64,000 nt of DNA from Platerodrilus igneus (Eukaryota > Arthropoda > Insecta > Coleoptera > Lycidae), in assembly GCA_036346225.1 (NCBI GenBank), contig JARFIW010000668.1:2191001-2255000 (forward strand). Reading direction: 5' to 3'. Shown here piece by piece: positions 35,557 to 46,940 of this stretch (position 1 is the first letter of the stretch; each line of letters opens with the position of its first letter). The notes below the pieces were generated by a model, which had not been told where the DNA came from, did no database searches, and saw only the letters and a program-made list of their open reading frames with translations. Made by a program: the position numbers and the translations under genes.

Positions 35557-35713
35557 GGCCACAATTAACGATCAGCACTCTTCTGCCTTTTTGATCAAGA
35601 TCTTTAAGAATGTTAACAACGTCATGATCGGTAAATGCTTCCTTCTCATCGTCCGGCATAAGATTTGCCAGTACACTTTTATATTTTTCTTTAAAATCTG
35701 CTATTTGTTTCAT
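35557..35713 (-). CDS. CRAL-TRIO protein, upstream coding exon
   Basis: A 157-base exon between a 3' splice site (TTTCTAG, ending 35714) and the donor GTAAGC (35556-35551). It encodes MKQIADFKEKYKSVLANLMP, then DDEKEAFTDHDVV and DQKGRRVLIVNCG plus one base. D-x-x-G-R-R-V-L-I-V is the first beta strand of the CRAL-TRIO domain. Splicing to 26912 completes a Gln codon and gives CG-Q-KWDPSKV, in frame, matching the family order. The exon begins at a codon boundary; the Met there is not necessarily the start. The N-terminal helical CRAL-TRIO-N exons should lie upstream (above 35713) but were not found among the transposons. Confidence 0.85.
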
Positions 35714-35865
35714 CTAGAAAAAAATTCAAAATAAATACAACAAATTTAGTTTTGCTAAATGCTTTCCAACAAGCTATAAATGGCTAAGGAAATGTTATGT
35801 TTAAGCGTATCATAAAATAAACATACTTGCAAACGAATAAAAATGAATAAAAAACCTTAACCACA

Positions 35866-35932
35866 AAAAATATTTAAAATACTAGATACGTATTTAGACC
35901 ACTATGTGGTCATTATCAGTAGGAATTTGCAA
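35866..35932 (-). ncRNA. Hammerhead-ribozyme-like fossil (Penelope-type repeat)
   Basis: On the minus strand: CTGATAA (35919-35913), stem II GACCAC/GTGGTC with ATA loop, TAAA in place of GAAA, then ATACGTAT, a self-complementary stem III, and C before TAG. CTA just upstream of the core pairs with TAG after the cleavage site, with a further A/T helix beyond. The sister copy at 47866-47922 has different core damage. The shared repeat continues at least to 35840. Confidence 0.55.
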
Positions 35933-36337
35933 TTAAATAATAATTAGCTGTTGTTCCGGATAACCCTACAGTAGGGGACAAAGACTACTACTATAGTAAG
36001 CCTACTTATCGTAAAAGGCGATTAAAAGGCGCATCAAGGGGCAACAGACTTGCTCGCTAAAAGATATTAGAGGAGAGTCGGTTGCTCTTGGGCGATCCTC
36101 AATAATTTACAAGGTTGTTAGGGGTTGGCCGTGACAGATACGGCTTTCTGCTAAAATCTTTAAAAACTGCGTTGTGGAAATATATGGGAACCTACCACAA
36201 TATTTCCCGGGTATGCGTGGCCTAAAACACGAAATATGTATGATGGAGAGCTCACAAGTAAAATTCTTGTCCAGAGGTAAAATCTCCGGGAGGGGGTACC
36301 TGGGGCTCGTCATCGTAAAAATTTAAAAGAACGGTTC

Positions 36338-37522
36338 GATTTAGTGATAGGGACTTGGAATATAAGGTCATTACTCAGAGTAGATAAGTTAACGAATTTA
36401 TTTGTCGAAATGAGAAAGGGAAAGCTGGACATTTTAGGTATTAGTAAGGTGAGATCGTCAAATAGTAATGAATAATAGAATAATTACAACTTCTTCAACT
36501 AATGGACAGGCAGGGGTAGAAATAGTGTTAGGTAAAAGATTAGGACGTAAAGTTAAAAAGTACTTACAATTTAGTGATAGAATAATTATGGTTAGATGGA
36601 GTACGAAAGCCACAGCCACTGTTTTAGTATAGGTTTACATGCCAACAACTCAGTACGAAGATGAGGAAGTAGAAAAGGTATACGAGGATATAAATAGCAT
36701 AGTGCGAAATATAAAGGGAGATGAGAATTTAATAGTTATGGATGATTTTAATGTGTCAGTGGGAGAAGGTAGTGAGAGAAAAATAGTAGAAAAATTTGGG
36801 TATGGCAGACGAAACGATAGAGGAGAAAGATTAGTTGAGTTTTGCCAGAAACATAGATTAGTAACTGTAAACACCCTATTCGAACAACATGTTAGGAGAA
36901 GATATACCTGGAAAGCGCCAGGTGATAGAGCTAGATACCAAATAAATTATATTTTAGTTAAACAAAGATTTAGAAACCAAGTTAAAACTGTCATAGTTAT
37001 CCAGGGGCTGGCATAGAGATAGCGATCATAAATTAGTTAAAATGAAGTGTAATTTAAAATTCAAAAATTGAGAAAGGTTAAAAGAGAGGGATGGGATCTA
37101 GGTAAGCTTAATGATAGTGAGGTAAAAGAGGAATATAAACAAGTATTAGATAATAAAATCAAAGAGATAGCTATAGGAGGGAACGTAGAAAATAGATGGA
37201 AAAAAATTTAAAAAGCTGTACATGATACAGCAACACAGACTATAGATAAGAAAAACTAGAAGCAAGAAAACCCCGGGTAACAAATGAGATATTAGATATA
37301 ATAGAGAATAGAAGAAAGCTTAAACCTTTCAGAGAATTGGATAGTGAAAATAAGCAAAAATATAATAGTGTTAGAAACAACATACTACATGAGTGTAGAA
37401 AAGCTAGAAATAAATGGATGGAGGAGAATTGTAAGGGAATACAAGACGATTTGAGAGTAGGTAAAATAGATAGGGCTCACAGGACAGTTAAAAAGTTTTT
37501 CGAAAAAGATAGGAAAAAATAT
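36338..37522 (+). pseudogene. RTE-type LINE: endonuclease and linker part
   Basis: Starts with RFDLVIGTWNIRSLLRVDK and LDILGISKV (endonuclease N-terminus, T-W-N motif), then a stop near 36475. 36639-37016 holds MPTTQYEDEEVEKVYED, MDDFNVSVG (normally G-D-F-N), RNDRGERLVEFCQ and RRRYTWKAPGDRARYQINYI, the classic Y-T-W...R-x-Q-I-D-Y-I end of RTE/craniofacial-protein-2-like EN. Expected SDHK text follows out of frame at about 37020. The linker (37337-37520) leads toward the RT. The region 36080-36337 is probably 5' UTR. Coding is cut at 37522 by an inverted LTR fragment and resumes at 38565. Confidence 0.82.
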
Positions 37523-37905
37523 TGTAGCGGGCTACTGCTACCGCGTTTCACTAATTTAAAACAAGTAATAACAAAAGTCTTTATTACTCACTGTTCACAA
37601 GTCTAATTAACAGTATATGTCTTATTTATAGATGTTTTCAGTCCAATTAACAATGAAGCACTATCACACTAATGAATTTACAAGCACTAATATCTTCTTA
37701 AACTAAATTCTTAACCATAGATCCATCAACAACACTAACACAACTATTTATTTATTACACTTTTGTCTATTTATGTATTCTACAAGCTGCGTGTACATTA
37801 GACACATAAAATATAACTTCTATGTATACTCTTGGACTCAACTATTTAACTTTACACAATATAATTTATATTCGACATTCTGATATAGACTAACTATGTA
37901 TTTCA
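37523..37905 (-). mobile_element. LTR fragment, inverted, same family as the solo LTRs
   Basis: On the minus strand this is the 3' two-thirds of the 10421-10944 LTR: it ends CCCGCTACA at 37523 and includes the AATAAAGACTTTTGTTATTA block. Similarity fades near 37905 before the TATA box. It sits head-to-head with the full LTR at 37925. Confidence 0.75.
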
Positions 37906-37924
37906 TCATCGGTTTTATTTATAC

Positions 37925-38446
37925 TGTTGCGATCCACTATTAGGCAACCCGTCAAACATACAAACGCCCGGGGCACAGCGTATTCTTCAGCATTCGAGAA
38001 TCCTTCTACAAAGTTCTAGATAATGAGTCATATCTTAATGCAGGGTATATATAAGGCCGCTTATGAATGTAAGAGTTAGTCTATTCTTGAATGTCTAATA
38101 TAAATTATGTCGTTGTAAAGTAAACGTAGTTGAGTTTTTAGAATATATACATAAATGATATGCTGTGTCTAATGTACATGCAACTTGCAGTATACATAAA
38201 TAAATAGAAGTGTATAAACAAATAGTTGTGTTAGTGTTGTTAATGAACTTATGGTAAAGGAGTTAATTTAAGAAGATATTAGTACTTGTAAATTCATTAG
38301 TGTAATAGTGCTTCATTGTTGAGTGGACTGAAAACATCTATGAATAAGGCATATACTGTTAATTAGACTTGTGAACAGTGAGCAATAAAGACCATTATTA
38401 TTACTTGTTTTAAATTAAAGAAACGCGGTAGGAGTAACCCGTTACA
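37925..38446 (+). mobile_element. Solo LTR (522 bp) with ATAC target-site duplication
   Basis: Same family and ends as 10421-10944, flanked by ATAC at 37921-37924 and 38447-38450. TATA box GTATATATAA at 38045-38054, AATAAA at 38384-38389. The first 180 bp are almost identical to the other copy; most differences lie in the region just after the transcription start. Confidence 0.85.
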
Positions 38447-38564
38447 ATACCGTGAATTAAAAAGGATGACTCATCCTCCAGTAATTGCTAGAAGCTTCCC
38501 AGTCCATGGAGAATATGCAGTGCTTGCAGCGCTTGTGTGTTTGACTGGTTGCCTACTAGTAGCT

Positions 38565-40246
38565 CGCAACAATATAATGATATTAAAGTTGAGAATAATG
38601 ACCTTCTAATAAATAAAGTTGAGGTAGCAGATAGATAGAAAAGATATTTAGAAAATTTATATAAGGGAGACGATATGGATGAGTTAGAGAACGACCAAGA
38701 AGAGGATGTGTAGAAATAGGGTTCTTAATATTAAGAGAGGAATTTGATAGAGCTGATAGAGATTTTAAAATAAATAAAGCGCCGGGGATAGTCGATATAC
38801 CCGCAGAATTAATAAAATATGCAAGTCCGAAAACTTTAGACAAATTATATGAACTAGTAAAAGTAATATATGACACAGGTGAGGTCCCAATAGATTTCGA
38901 AAAAATATTATTATCCCAATCCAAAAAAGTCAGGAGCGGATTGATGTGAGAATTTTAGAACGATTAGTTTAACTTCCCACGCTTCCAAAATACTAACAAT
39001 AATAATTAAAAATAGAGTAAAAGCTTTGACTGAAAATTATTTAGGCAAAGACCAATATGGTTTTCGTAAAAACAGAGGAACTAGAGAACCAATACTAATG
39101 ATTAGGGTAATTATCAAAAAAAGGTTACAAAAAAATAAAAAAACTCATTTTGCGTTTGTAGATTTAGAAAAAGTATTTGATAGGCTTAATTGGATTGTTA
39201 TGCTCAGGGTTTTGCGAAAAATAGAAATCTCTCATGGGGATAAAAAAATTATTTACAGTTTATATAAAAACCAAAGCGTAGTAATTAGATTTGATGAAAT
39301 AGTAAAGGAAGCTAAGATTAGAAATGGTGTTAGACAAGGTTGTATACTATCTCCCTGGTTTTTAATGTTTATATTAAGGAAGCTTTAAACTGAGCTAGAG
39401 AGAGAAAAGAGATAGGTATTAGTGTACAGGGACAGAAAATAGACATGTTACGTTTTGCAGATGATATAGCCATTATAGCGGAGTCTAGAAAGGAGTTAGG
39501 AGAGTTTTTAAATATTTTAGATGAGATACTACAGTGTAACTATAGTATGAAAATTAACTCAGGAAAGGCAAAAACAATGACAAGTGAGTCACAGCCTAGT
39601 TCTAAACCAAAATAAAAAATAGGTAATACCGAGTTAGAGAAGGTAAATGAATTTTGCTATTTAGGTTAATATAATTACAAAGGACGGGCGTAGCAGAAGG
39701 GATATAGTAGCTAGAATAGCTCAAGCTAAAAAAATGTTTTTAAAAAAGAAAGACTTACTAATAGCTAATACCATTAGTTTAGATAATAGATAAAGTTTCT
39801 TAAAGTCGTACGTATGGAGCGTTCTATCATACGGTAGTGAGACTTCGACAATTAAAGAGGTAGATAAAAAAAAGATAGAAGCTTTTGAAACTTTGTGTTA
39901 CAGGAGAATGTTAAAGATTAGTTGGACAGATGAAGTAACAAATGAGGAAGTTTATAGAACGATAGGTGAGGAGCCCTGTATGTGGAAACAATTAAAGACC
40001 AGGAGAGATATGATAGGGCACCAATTAAGCCATGAGGGACTATTTAGAAAGGTCTTAGATTATAGACTGTCAAATGAAAATCGAGTAGGAAGGCCTAAAG
40101 AAAGCTATATTAGTCAAATTATTAAAGATTTAGGTTGTGAAGGGTATGTAGACTTTTTTAGATTAGCTCGGAATAGAAAAGAATTTAGAGCTTCGTCAAA
40201 CCGGCCCTTAGTAAGTTCGAAAACAAAAAAAAAAATAAATAAAAAT
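38565..40246 (+). pseudogene. RTE-type LINE: reverse transcriptase and C-terminal part
   Basis: Continuation of the element broken at 37522. 39026-39388 contains DQYGFRKNRGTREPILMI, FAFVDLEKVFDRLNW (block A with its Asp) and RNGVRQGCILSPWFLMF; LRFADDIAIIAES (F-A-D-D, near 39450) supplies the two catalytic Asps. The C-terminal domain at 39893-40200 has CYRRMLKISWTDEVTNEEV and GRPKESYISQIIKDLGC. Stops at several points (for example near 39390, 39615, 39670 and 39792) and shifts show it is dead. An A-rich tail ends at about 40246. Confidence 0.85.
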
Positions 40247-40259
40247 CAGTTAACTAAAT

Positions 40260-40481
40260 GTCACCATGACATAACTCACAATTAGTTAGCGGTCTGGCAT
40301 GTTGGCAGCGATGCGTTGCTTAATCGTACCATAACATATAATTTAACACTTTTCTTTTTTTGGAAGAGATAGCCAGGTAATATTTCATATCCTTATAAAT
40401 GGGAATCGTGTAAACATGTTAGAGTTCTTTAACAACCATCAGGTAGATAGGAAAAAGAACGAAAAGAATAGAAAGACTAAA
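40260..40481 (+). repeat. Unassigned repeat, inverted copy at 35030-35275
   Basis: Contains ACTCACAATTAGTTAGCGGT and ends in LINE-like text (AGGTAGATAGGAAAAAG) that forms the left flank of the BEL element. Confidence 0.55.
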
Positions 40482-41098
40482 AATGGCACTTTTGTCACTT
40501 CAGTGTCTAAAATTGCGATTCTTCCTATTGAATCGGATACTTAGTAATTAGTTTGGTCTGAGTAGATATTTTTTTTATGTTAATATTTTTTAAGGGTTAC
40601 TACGAGGATTATTATCTTTGGTTCTATTTTAAGATTTGAATGTTGCATACGCCTTTGGTTGTATCTTTGACTTTATTATTTGAGTTTTTGTAAGTGTTAA
40701 ATTAGTTATTGTGAAGTGAGTGATTTGGTGCTCGCGGGCAGTTTATGGTAGCGACGAGCAACCATATCTACATTGGACAAGGAGGAAGGGGCTGCTTGCG
40801 CTAAGAACCCAGTTGCGGTTTGACCATGCTCGTATTCTCACGTTCGTTATGCTAATGGCGGATCGTGGTTGTATTGCTCTCCCATTAAAATTTGTAATAT
40901 AGTTTTATTTATCGATGCGCATATGTTATGTTGCATGGAAATGTTATATTCAGTTTATTCGTTCTTTTTAATCAATATATAGTCCACTATAATCGTTTAT
41001 TTTTAAGCTTTTTTTTATTTAGTTAAGCACAACTGAAATATAGTAAATACGAGCCTATGGAGTGGCTAAATTAAGTAATAATAATTCGTGTTTATCAT
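40482..41098 (+). repeat. BEL/Pao upstream direct repeat (5' LTR plus 3' end of pol)
   Basis: Directly repeated at 46874-47491 with few differences. The right end (TTCGTGTTTATCA, 41098) is the 5' LTR end because a primer-binding site follows 6 bases later. The left part duplicates the last ~20 codons of pol (GTFVTSVSKIAILP) and its 3' UTR, so the repeat is longer than the LTR. If the polypurine tract GACAAGGAGGAAGGGG (about 40777-40792) marks the LTR start, the LTR itself is about 300 bp. Confidence 0.7.
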
Positions 41099-41104
41099 AT
41101 TTAT

Positions 41105-41120
41105 TGGTCCTTCGAGCCGG
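41105..41120 (+). other. Primer-binding site, tRNA-Tyr type
   Basis: TGGTCCTTCGAGCCGG is, from memory, the exact complement of the last 16 bases of insect tRNA-Tyr (CCGGCTCGAAGGACCA). Its place directly after the 5' LTR fits a minus-strand primer site. Leader without coding text extends to about 41830. Confidence 0.75.
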
Positions 41121-41829
41121 TAGCGTAGTGAATTATTACGTATTTTTAAATGATTGTTCAATTAAGTCGGATGTGGTATTAATTTTCGCCATATTATTAA
41201 CAATCCAATTGAGCATTCAAAATATTATTGGAAAGAATTTTAAGTGTTTTTATTATAGTATTAATGATTCTCGGTGTTGTTAAAACGTTTGAAATTAAAA
41301 ATAGTGCAGTGTAAAATTGTATTGATTAATTCCAGATGGTCATATCTTTACAAGTTTGTGGAAGGTTTTACTGGTTAATTCCCAATGGTCATATCAGAGG
41401 AACGAAAGTTTTAACTTGAATTGTGTATGCAAGAACGGAGAAGCTTTCATTTCGTTTCCTGTCTGTTCGGTAAATAAGGATAGACGAAAATGCACCTGCA
41501 TATCGTTATATTGTCGGCGAGCAGAGACCTTGGTATTGTATACAGCTGTCTTCGCCTGGAGATAAGAAGGTAGGCCAAGTAAGAAATTACTTTTTAATGT
41601 GATAGTTCTGGAATTTCCGTTGTATACAAAATTGCCAATAGTTGGGTTTTGTAAGAACTGCAGGTATATTTACCTATTATATACTGGTAGTAAGAAACGT
41701 TAGGTAACCCATTGCAATTAAAATTGTGTGAGCAAAAAATTGTATTTATCATCATGACAAAGGATAAAAAGATTTTGTTAGGTGAACGTTCATTTTTAGA
41801 ACAACATAACTAGGTCGAATAGTTACGTC

Positions 41830-42419
41830 GTAGAAGCAGAGGCATCGTCAATTGCGGAATTAGATTTTGAAGAATTAAATATTAAATTTGAGCTTATTAA
41901 AAGTAGTTTTGATGAATTTATGCATGTTTGTTGTCAGTTGCAAGAATATAAAGTGGAAGATAATTTTGATTAAGCAGAGGTGGTTGAAAAATTGTATACA
42001 ACGACTTACGCTAAGTTTAAAAGATTGTTGAAATTGCAAGGCAGGTCTGAGGGATCTTTTAGTGAGGGCACAAATAATGTTGTCAAAGGAAATATTAAAT
42101 TGGAAGCCTTATAATTACCTATGTTTTCAGGGTAAATTCAAGGTTTTAAATCGTTTTTTGAGCTTTTCATAACTCTTATTGACAAAAATCCAAATTTGCA
42201 AAATATTGAAAAATTGATGCATTTACGCAAACATCTAAAAGATGAGTCATTGCGGTTAATATCTGCGTTGTCCGTAGAAAATAATTCTTATACTACGGCA
42301 CTGAATATTTTGCAAAAAAGGTATAAGGATGATTATTTGATTATTGATTGTCATATCAAAGATTTAATGGATTTGCAAATTGTAATAACTCGGATATGTT
42401 ACGGGACTTTGTAGCCAGA
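41830..42419 (+). pseudogene. BEL/Pao Gag, N-terminal and core part
   Basis: Plus-strand text: EAEASSIAELDFEEL, KSSFDEFMHVCCQLQEYK (coil region), a stop near 41973, then LPMFSG, GFKSFFELFITLIDKNPNLQ, KLMHLRKHLKDESLRLISAL and YTTALNILQKRYKDD. The L-P-x-F-S-G and L-K-x-x-L-x-G-x-A/S-x-x-L-I-x-x-L patterns are those of the BEL/Pao Gag domain (DUF1759). Stops near 42111 and 42129 and a shift near 42413 break it. Gag forms the particle that packages element RNA. Confidence 0.8.
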
Positions 42420-42472
42420 ATAAGGCAAACTGTGCTTATCTAAAAAATTTAGAGGAATCAATATGGGATGCT

Positions 42473-43480
42473 ATGATAGTTCATCTTATACTTTCTAAGC
42501 TAGACATTTATAGCAATCGAGCGTATCAAAATGAGAGAAAACCTAATTCTAGGGCTAATTTGGAAAAACTTTTAGAATTTTTGGACAGGAGGGTTTTGAA
42601 TTCCGAACTAACTAGATCGAGTGTCAAATTTCAAAATAATAGTAAAACAATTAATAAGCAAACACATTTTAAACCTGTAACTAACATTATTACTGCTGTA
42701 CCGAATTCTGGTAAATCTTTTAAGCAAAAAATTGAGAAAGGCAGACAAAGAGTGAATTCAAACTCAGTAAATTGTAAATTTTGCAAGCATGGAGGTCATC
42801 CAATTTTTAGGTGTGATTAATTTAAAAATGCAAGCATGCAGGAAAGGGAAAAGTGTATTTCGGGAAACAAAGTGTGTAAGATGTGTTTAAATGTACATGT
42901 GGGTAAACCCTGTTCTGTTAATCTCAAATGCTTCATATGCCAATCCAAGGAGCATCACACATTTTTGCATAAGGAAGTTCAGTTAAATGCGGTAGATAAT
43001 GTGGTAGCTGCTCAAGGGATAACTACAGTAAAATCTACTATTTCAGAATTTGTTTTATTGCCTACGGCATCAATATTAGTAAAGAACGCTGAAGGTGAAT
43101 TACTTTCGGCACGAGCATTGTTAAATTCAGGTTCACAGACTAGTTTTGTTACAGTTAAATTGCGTGAGAAATTGGGATTAGACACTTGTACGAAGAAATT
43201 AACTCAAATTTCTGGTATTGATGATAAATCGACAGAGTGTTCAGAATGGATCGACTTGTCGATTCGTTCGAGATATGGGAATTATGAAATTTCTCATGAT
43301 TTCGGGGTTATTCCGAAAATTACAGTTGAATCGCCTCCAATTAAGTTTTGATTTCAGCAGTTTTAAATTGCCAAAGGGTTTACCGTTGGCTGATGACAAA
43401 TTTTTCGAGTTAGCTGAGTTAGACATCCTTTTAGGAGTAGATATTTTTTCTCGGTTTTGCTTTCGCAAAATATAAAAATG
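42473..43480 (+). pseudogene. BEL/Pao Gag zinc knuckles and aspartic protease
   Basis: MIVHLILSKLD continues Gag. Then CKFCKHGGHPIFRC, CKMCLNVHVGKPC and CFICQSKEHHTFLH form the Cys/His knuckles, with a stop near 42818 between the first and second. The protease region reads TASILVKNAEGELLSARALL then NSGSQTSFV; the family has D-S-G at this point, so the catalytic Asp appears replaced by Asn. A shift near 43345 moves FKLPKGLPLADDKFFEL and ELDILLGVDIF to another frame. Confidence 0.8.
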
Positions 43481-44600
43481 GGCATAGATCAGCCTAATTT
43501 TCAGAATTCTTATTTTAGTTACTTTTTGAGTGGAAAAGTGCCGTTCACTACAAAATTAAGATGCGGTGTTAGTTTGCACGCAGTGTCCTTACATAGTGCG
43601 GTAATTGATGCTGATGAAGATTTAACTCATTTGATGGAAAAGTTTTGGAAAACCAAAAATGTTTTTATTAAAAATGTCAAAGAATCGCTGACTGAAAATA
43701 AAATAGCAGAACAGTGTTCTGTAAATACATTTACAAGATTTGACAGACGGTTTCAAGCCGATTTACCTTTAAAAATAAATTTAAAAGAGTTCCAATTGGA
43801 AGATTCGGCTGCTATAGCACTTAAACGCTTTGAAAACTTAGAAAAACGATTTGTAGCAAATGAAAGTTTATATTTAAAATTTTCGCAATTTATTAAGGAA
43901 TTTCTAAGTAGAGGATTTATATAAGATGTGGAGGTTGATCCCTTTACATTACATAATGAGAATTGGTATTTTTTGCCTTATCATGGTGTAGTAAGATATG
44001 ACAAAATTACGACGAAACTTAGAATTGTAATGAACGGTAGTGCCACTACAAAAACTGGTGTTTCTTTGAACAGTATTTTGTGCAATGGAGATATTGTTCA
44101 GCTTGAGTTATTTGACATTTTGCTTTTATTCCGTACTTATAGGTACGTCTGTATGGCTGATATAAAAGAGATGTATTTGCAAATTTCGATAGAACCCGCA
44201 CACAGAAAAATTTTAAATTTTCTTTGGAGGGAGAGTAGAAATCAACCGCTGCAGGTTATGCAGTTTAAATGGTTGCCTTTTGGCTTGAAATCTAGTCCTC
44301 ATTCAGCAACGAGATTTTTTATTACAATTAGCTATTGAGGGAGAACAGAATTTCCTTTAGTTTCGTTTATTTTGTGTTTTAATACTTATGTTGATGACTG
44401 TCTTTTTGGTGCAGATCATAAGGAAAGTTTGTTGCAAGCTCAAGCTGAACTTTTAAAATTACTGGCGTTAGCTAAATTCGAATTACATAAATGATGTTCC
44501 AACCACGTGGAATTAGTGCAAAATATTCCACGACAACTTCAACATTTTGAAGAAACAATTATTACTAACGAAAAGGAGAATATTTTAAAACTCTAGGTCT
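43481..44600 (+). pseudogene. BEL/Pao reverse transcriptase
   Basis: 43481-43924 is the connector (DLTHLMEKFWK, RRFQADLPLK). A stop at 43922 precedes FLPYHGVVRYDKITTKLRIV, NGSATTKTGVSLN, CMADIKEMYLQISIEPAHRK (catalytic Asp) and QFKWLPFGLKSSPHSATR. The YVDD motif (NTYVDDCLFGAD) lies at about 44385. Stops near 44337 and 44492 and later shifts kill the frame. The catalytic motifs themselves are retained. Confidence 0.85.
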
Positions 44601-44631
44601 ATCGTTTGATGTAAATACGGATCAATTTATA

Positions 44632-45560
44632 ATGAGTTGTGGAATGAAAACCGTTCCTGCAACATGCAACAAAAGATTTGTTTTGGGCTTTATTGCCAGG
44701 TTATTTGATCCTTTTGGCTTTTTGGCTCCAGTTATTACTGTGGCAAAATTATTGATGCAAAAAATATGGGCTGCAGGTCTCGACTGGGACACAGAATTAC
44801 CTGATAAATTGAAGGAGGAATGGGAATCATTTTCACAGGGATTAAGGTACATGCCAGCAATTAAAATCAATAGATATTTAAATTTTTCCTAGGCTGTTTC
44901 TATTGAACTTGTTGGATTTTGTGACGCTTCGCAAATTGCACAAGGTGCTTGTGTTTATGTTCGAGTAGTTACGGTCAGTCATACAGTGGAAATAAAATTG
45001 TTAGCTTCCAAATCAAAAATAAATTCGTTGAAAAATAAAACGAGCATTCCGCGGTTAGAATTAAACGGGGCATTGATATTAGCCAGATTAATAAATCGAA
45101 TTTTTGGTGTGCTGAAGGATAAAATACAAAGGGTTTTTTTGTTTTGCCATTCAAAAATTGTATTAGCATGGTTGAAAATAGAATATTGGAAACTTAATGC
45201 TTATGTCACCAATAGAATTAAACTGATTCAGGAATTAACGTCCGAATTTCTGTGGTGTTATATCCGTTCGAATGAAAATCCTGCTGATCTTGTTTCGAGA
45301 GGAATTTTATCACGCAATATAAAAAAATTGTATCTTATGGTGGAAGGGTCCTGAAGTTTTAGGGACACTTGATTGTACAGTTGACAAATACCTGTCCGAG
45401 TTTAGTGAAATGTTGCCAGAAATGAAGCCCGTAGTGAATGTTGTACTCCAGGGTAAAGATAAATTAGGATTATTCGAAAAGTTTTCAAATTTTATGAAAA
45501 TGAAAAGAGTTTTGGCATATTGCTTGCGTTTTATTTACAATTGTAGAAATAAAACTAAAA
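44632..45560 (+). pseudogene. BEL/Pao RT connection and RNase H
   Basis: FVLGFIARLFDPFGFLAPV is the typical BEL/Pao R-x-x-x-S/L-x-x-x-x-D-P-x-G-x-x-x-P connection motif. After a stop at 44890, ELVGFCDASQIAQGACVYV starts RNase H (first Asp), followed by TSIPRLELNGALILARL (Glu) and FCHSKIVLAWL, where the family normally has W-S/T-D-S, so one catalytic Asp is lost to His. NENPADLVSRG closes the domain. Confidence 0.8.
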
Positions 45561-45579
45561 AAAAACTAGTAATTTAACA

Positions 45580-46940
45580 ATACAAGAGATAGATGAATCG
45601 CGTACGATTATATCAAAACAAGTTCAAACGGACTATTTTACAAAAGAGATTGCAGAAATTAAAGCATGTAAATCTTGTAATTCGAAATTATTATCACTGA
45701 ATCTGTTTTTGGATTCGCAAGGATTGTTGCGTGTAGGAGAGAGGCTGCATAACAGTGCACTTTTGTTTCAACATAAATTTCCAATAATTCTACCTCCTAA
45801 AAGTTTTATAACAAAAATTATTATAAATAACGAACATTTACGGTTGTTGCATGCCGGTGTAAAGTTAACATTGTCAGTTTTGAGACAGCAATATTGGATA
45901 TTAAATGCTACTAGAGAAATTAAAAGTGTTATTTCTAAATGTTTAATTTGTTGGAAGTTAAAGTCTAAAGCTTCTAAGCAGCTAATGCGCAGTTTGCCGT
46001 ACGATCGAGTGAATATAGCTCGGCCGTTTGAGAAAGTTGGGGTGGATTTTGCTGGCCACTTTTATATTAAGCAATCAAGAGTCAGAAGAGTGATTCTTAC
46101 AAAGGGTTATGTAGCAGTTTTTGTTTGTTTTGTACCAAAAGCGATTCATTTAGAAGTAGTGTCAGATTTGAAAACTGAGACATTTATAAATGCTTTAAAG
46201 AGGTTTGTGAGTAGGAGAGGTGTACCGGGAATGATTTTTAGTGACAACGGGAGCACAGTCAAAGGAGCTGACAATGAGTTGAGGAAATTATACAGTTGCT
46301 TAAAAACTAATCAGCAGTTTCAAAGTTATATGGGGGAATTTTGTATAAAGTGGTCTTTTATCCCACCTTATAGCCCAAACCTTGGGAGGTTGTGGGAGAG
46401 TAACATAAAGGGGTTCAAATACCATTTAAAAATGGTAATTGGACTGACTAAATTGACTTATGAGGAATTTAACACGGTCTGTATTCAAATAGAAGCCATG
46501 TTGAACTCAAAGCCATTGAATGCCCTTACTGAAGATCCATCAGACTTGTCTTGTTTAACGCCAGCCATTTTTTAATTGAGGGATCTTTAGCTTGTATTCC
46601 AGAAGGTAATATTTCAGATGTGCCAATAAACAAACTTAAATTTTGGAAACTTTGTACGCAATTACAATATAGTTTTTGGAAGGCTTAGTCTAGGGACTAT
46701 TTAGGCCAACTGCAAAACAGACCAAAATGAAAAAAGGTCATGCCTAATGTAAAAACAGGTATGTTAGTTCTTATGAAAAATGATAACTTACCGTCATTAG
46801 AGCGAGCAATAGCTCGTATAATTAAGGTTATACCAGGTAAAGACAATAAAGTTAGAGTTGTTCACTTAAAAACTAAAAATGGCACTTTTGTCACTTCTGT
46901 GTCTAAAATTGCCATTCTTCCTAATGAATCGGATACTTAG
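45580..46940 (+). pseudogene. BEL/Pao integrase and C-terminal domain
   Basis: LRVGERLHNSALLFQHKFPI and HLRLLHAGVKLTLSVLRQQY lead to the zinc-binding pair (CLICWKLK). The DDE core is intact: VGVDFAGHFYIK (D), MIFSDNGSTVKGA (D) and LGRLWESNIKGFKYHL (E). The open frame 45709-46575 (288 codons) is the longest in the window. After a stop, 46740-46940 gives MPNVKTGMLVLMKNDNLPS and the end KIAILPNESDT, the DUF5641-like tail. Integrase inserts the cDNA into chromosomal DNA. Confidence 0.88.
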
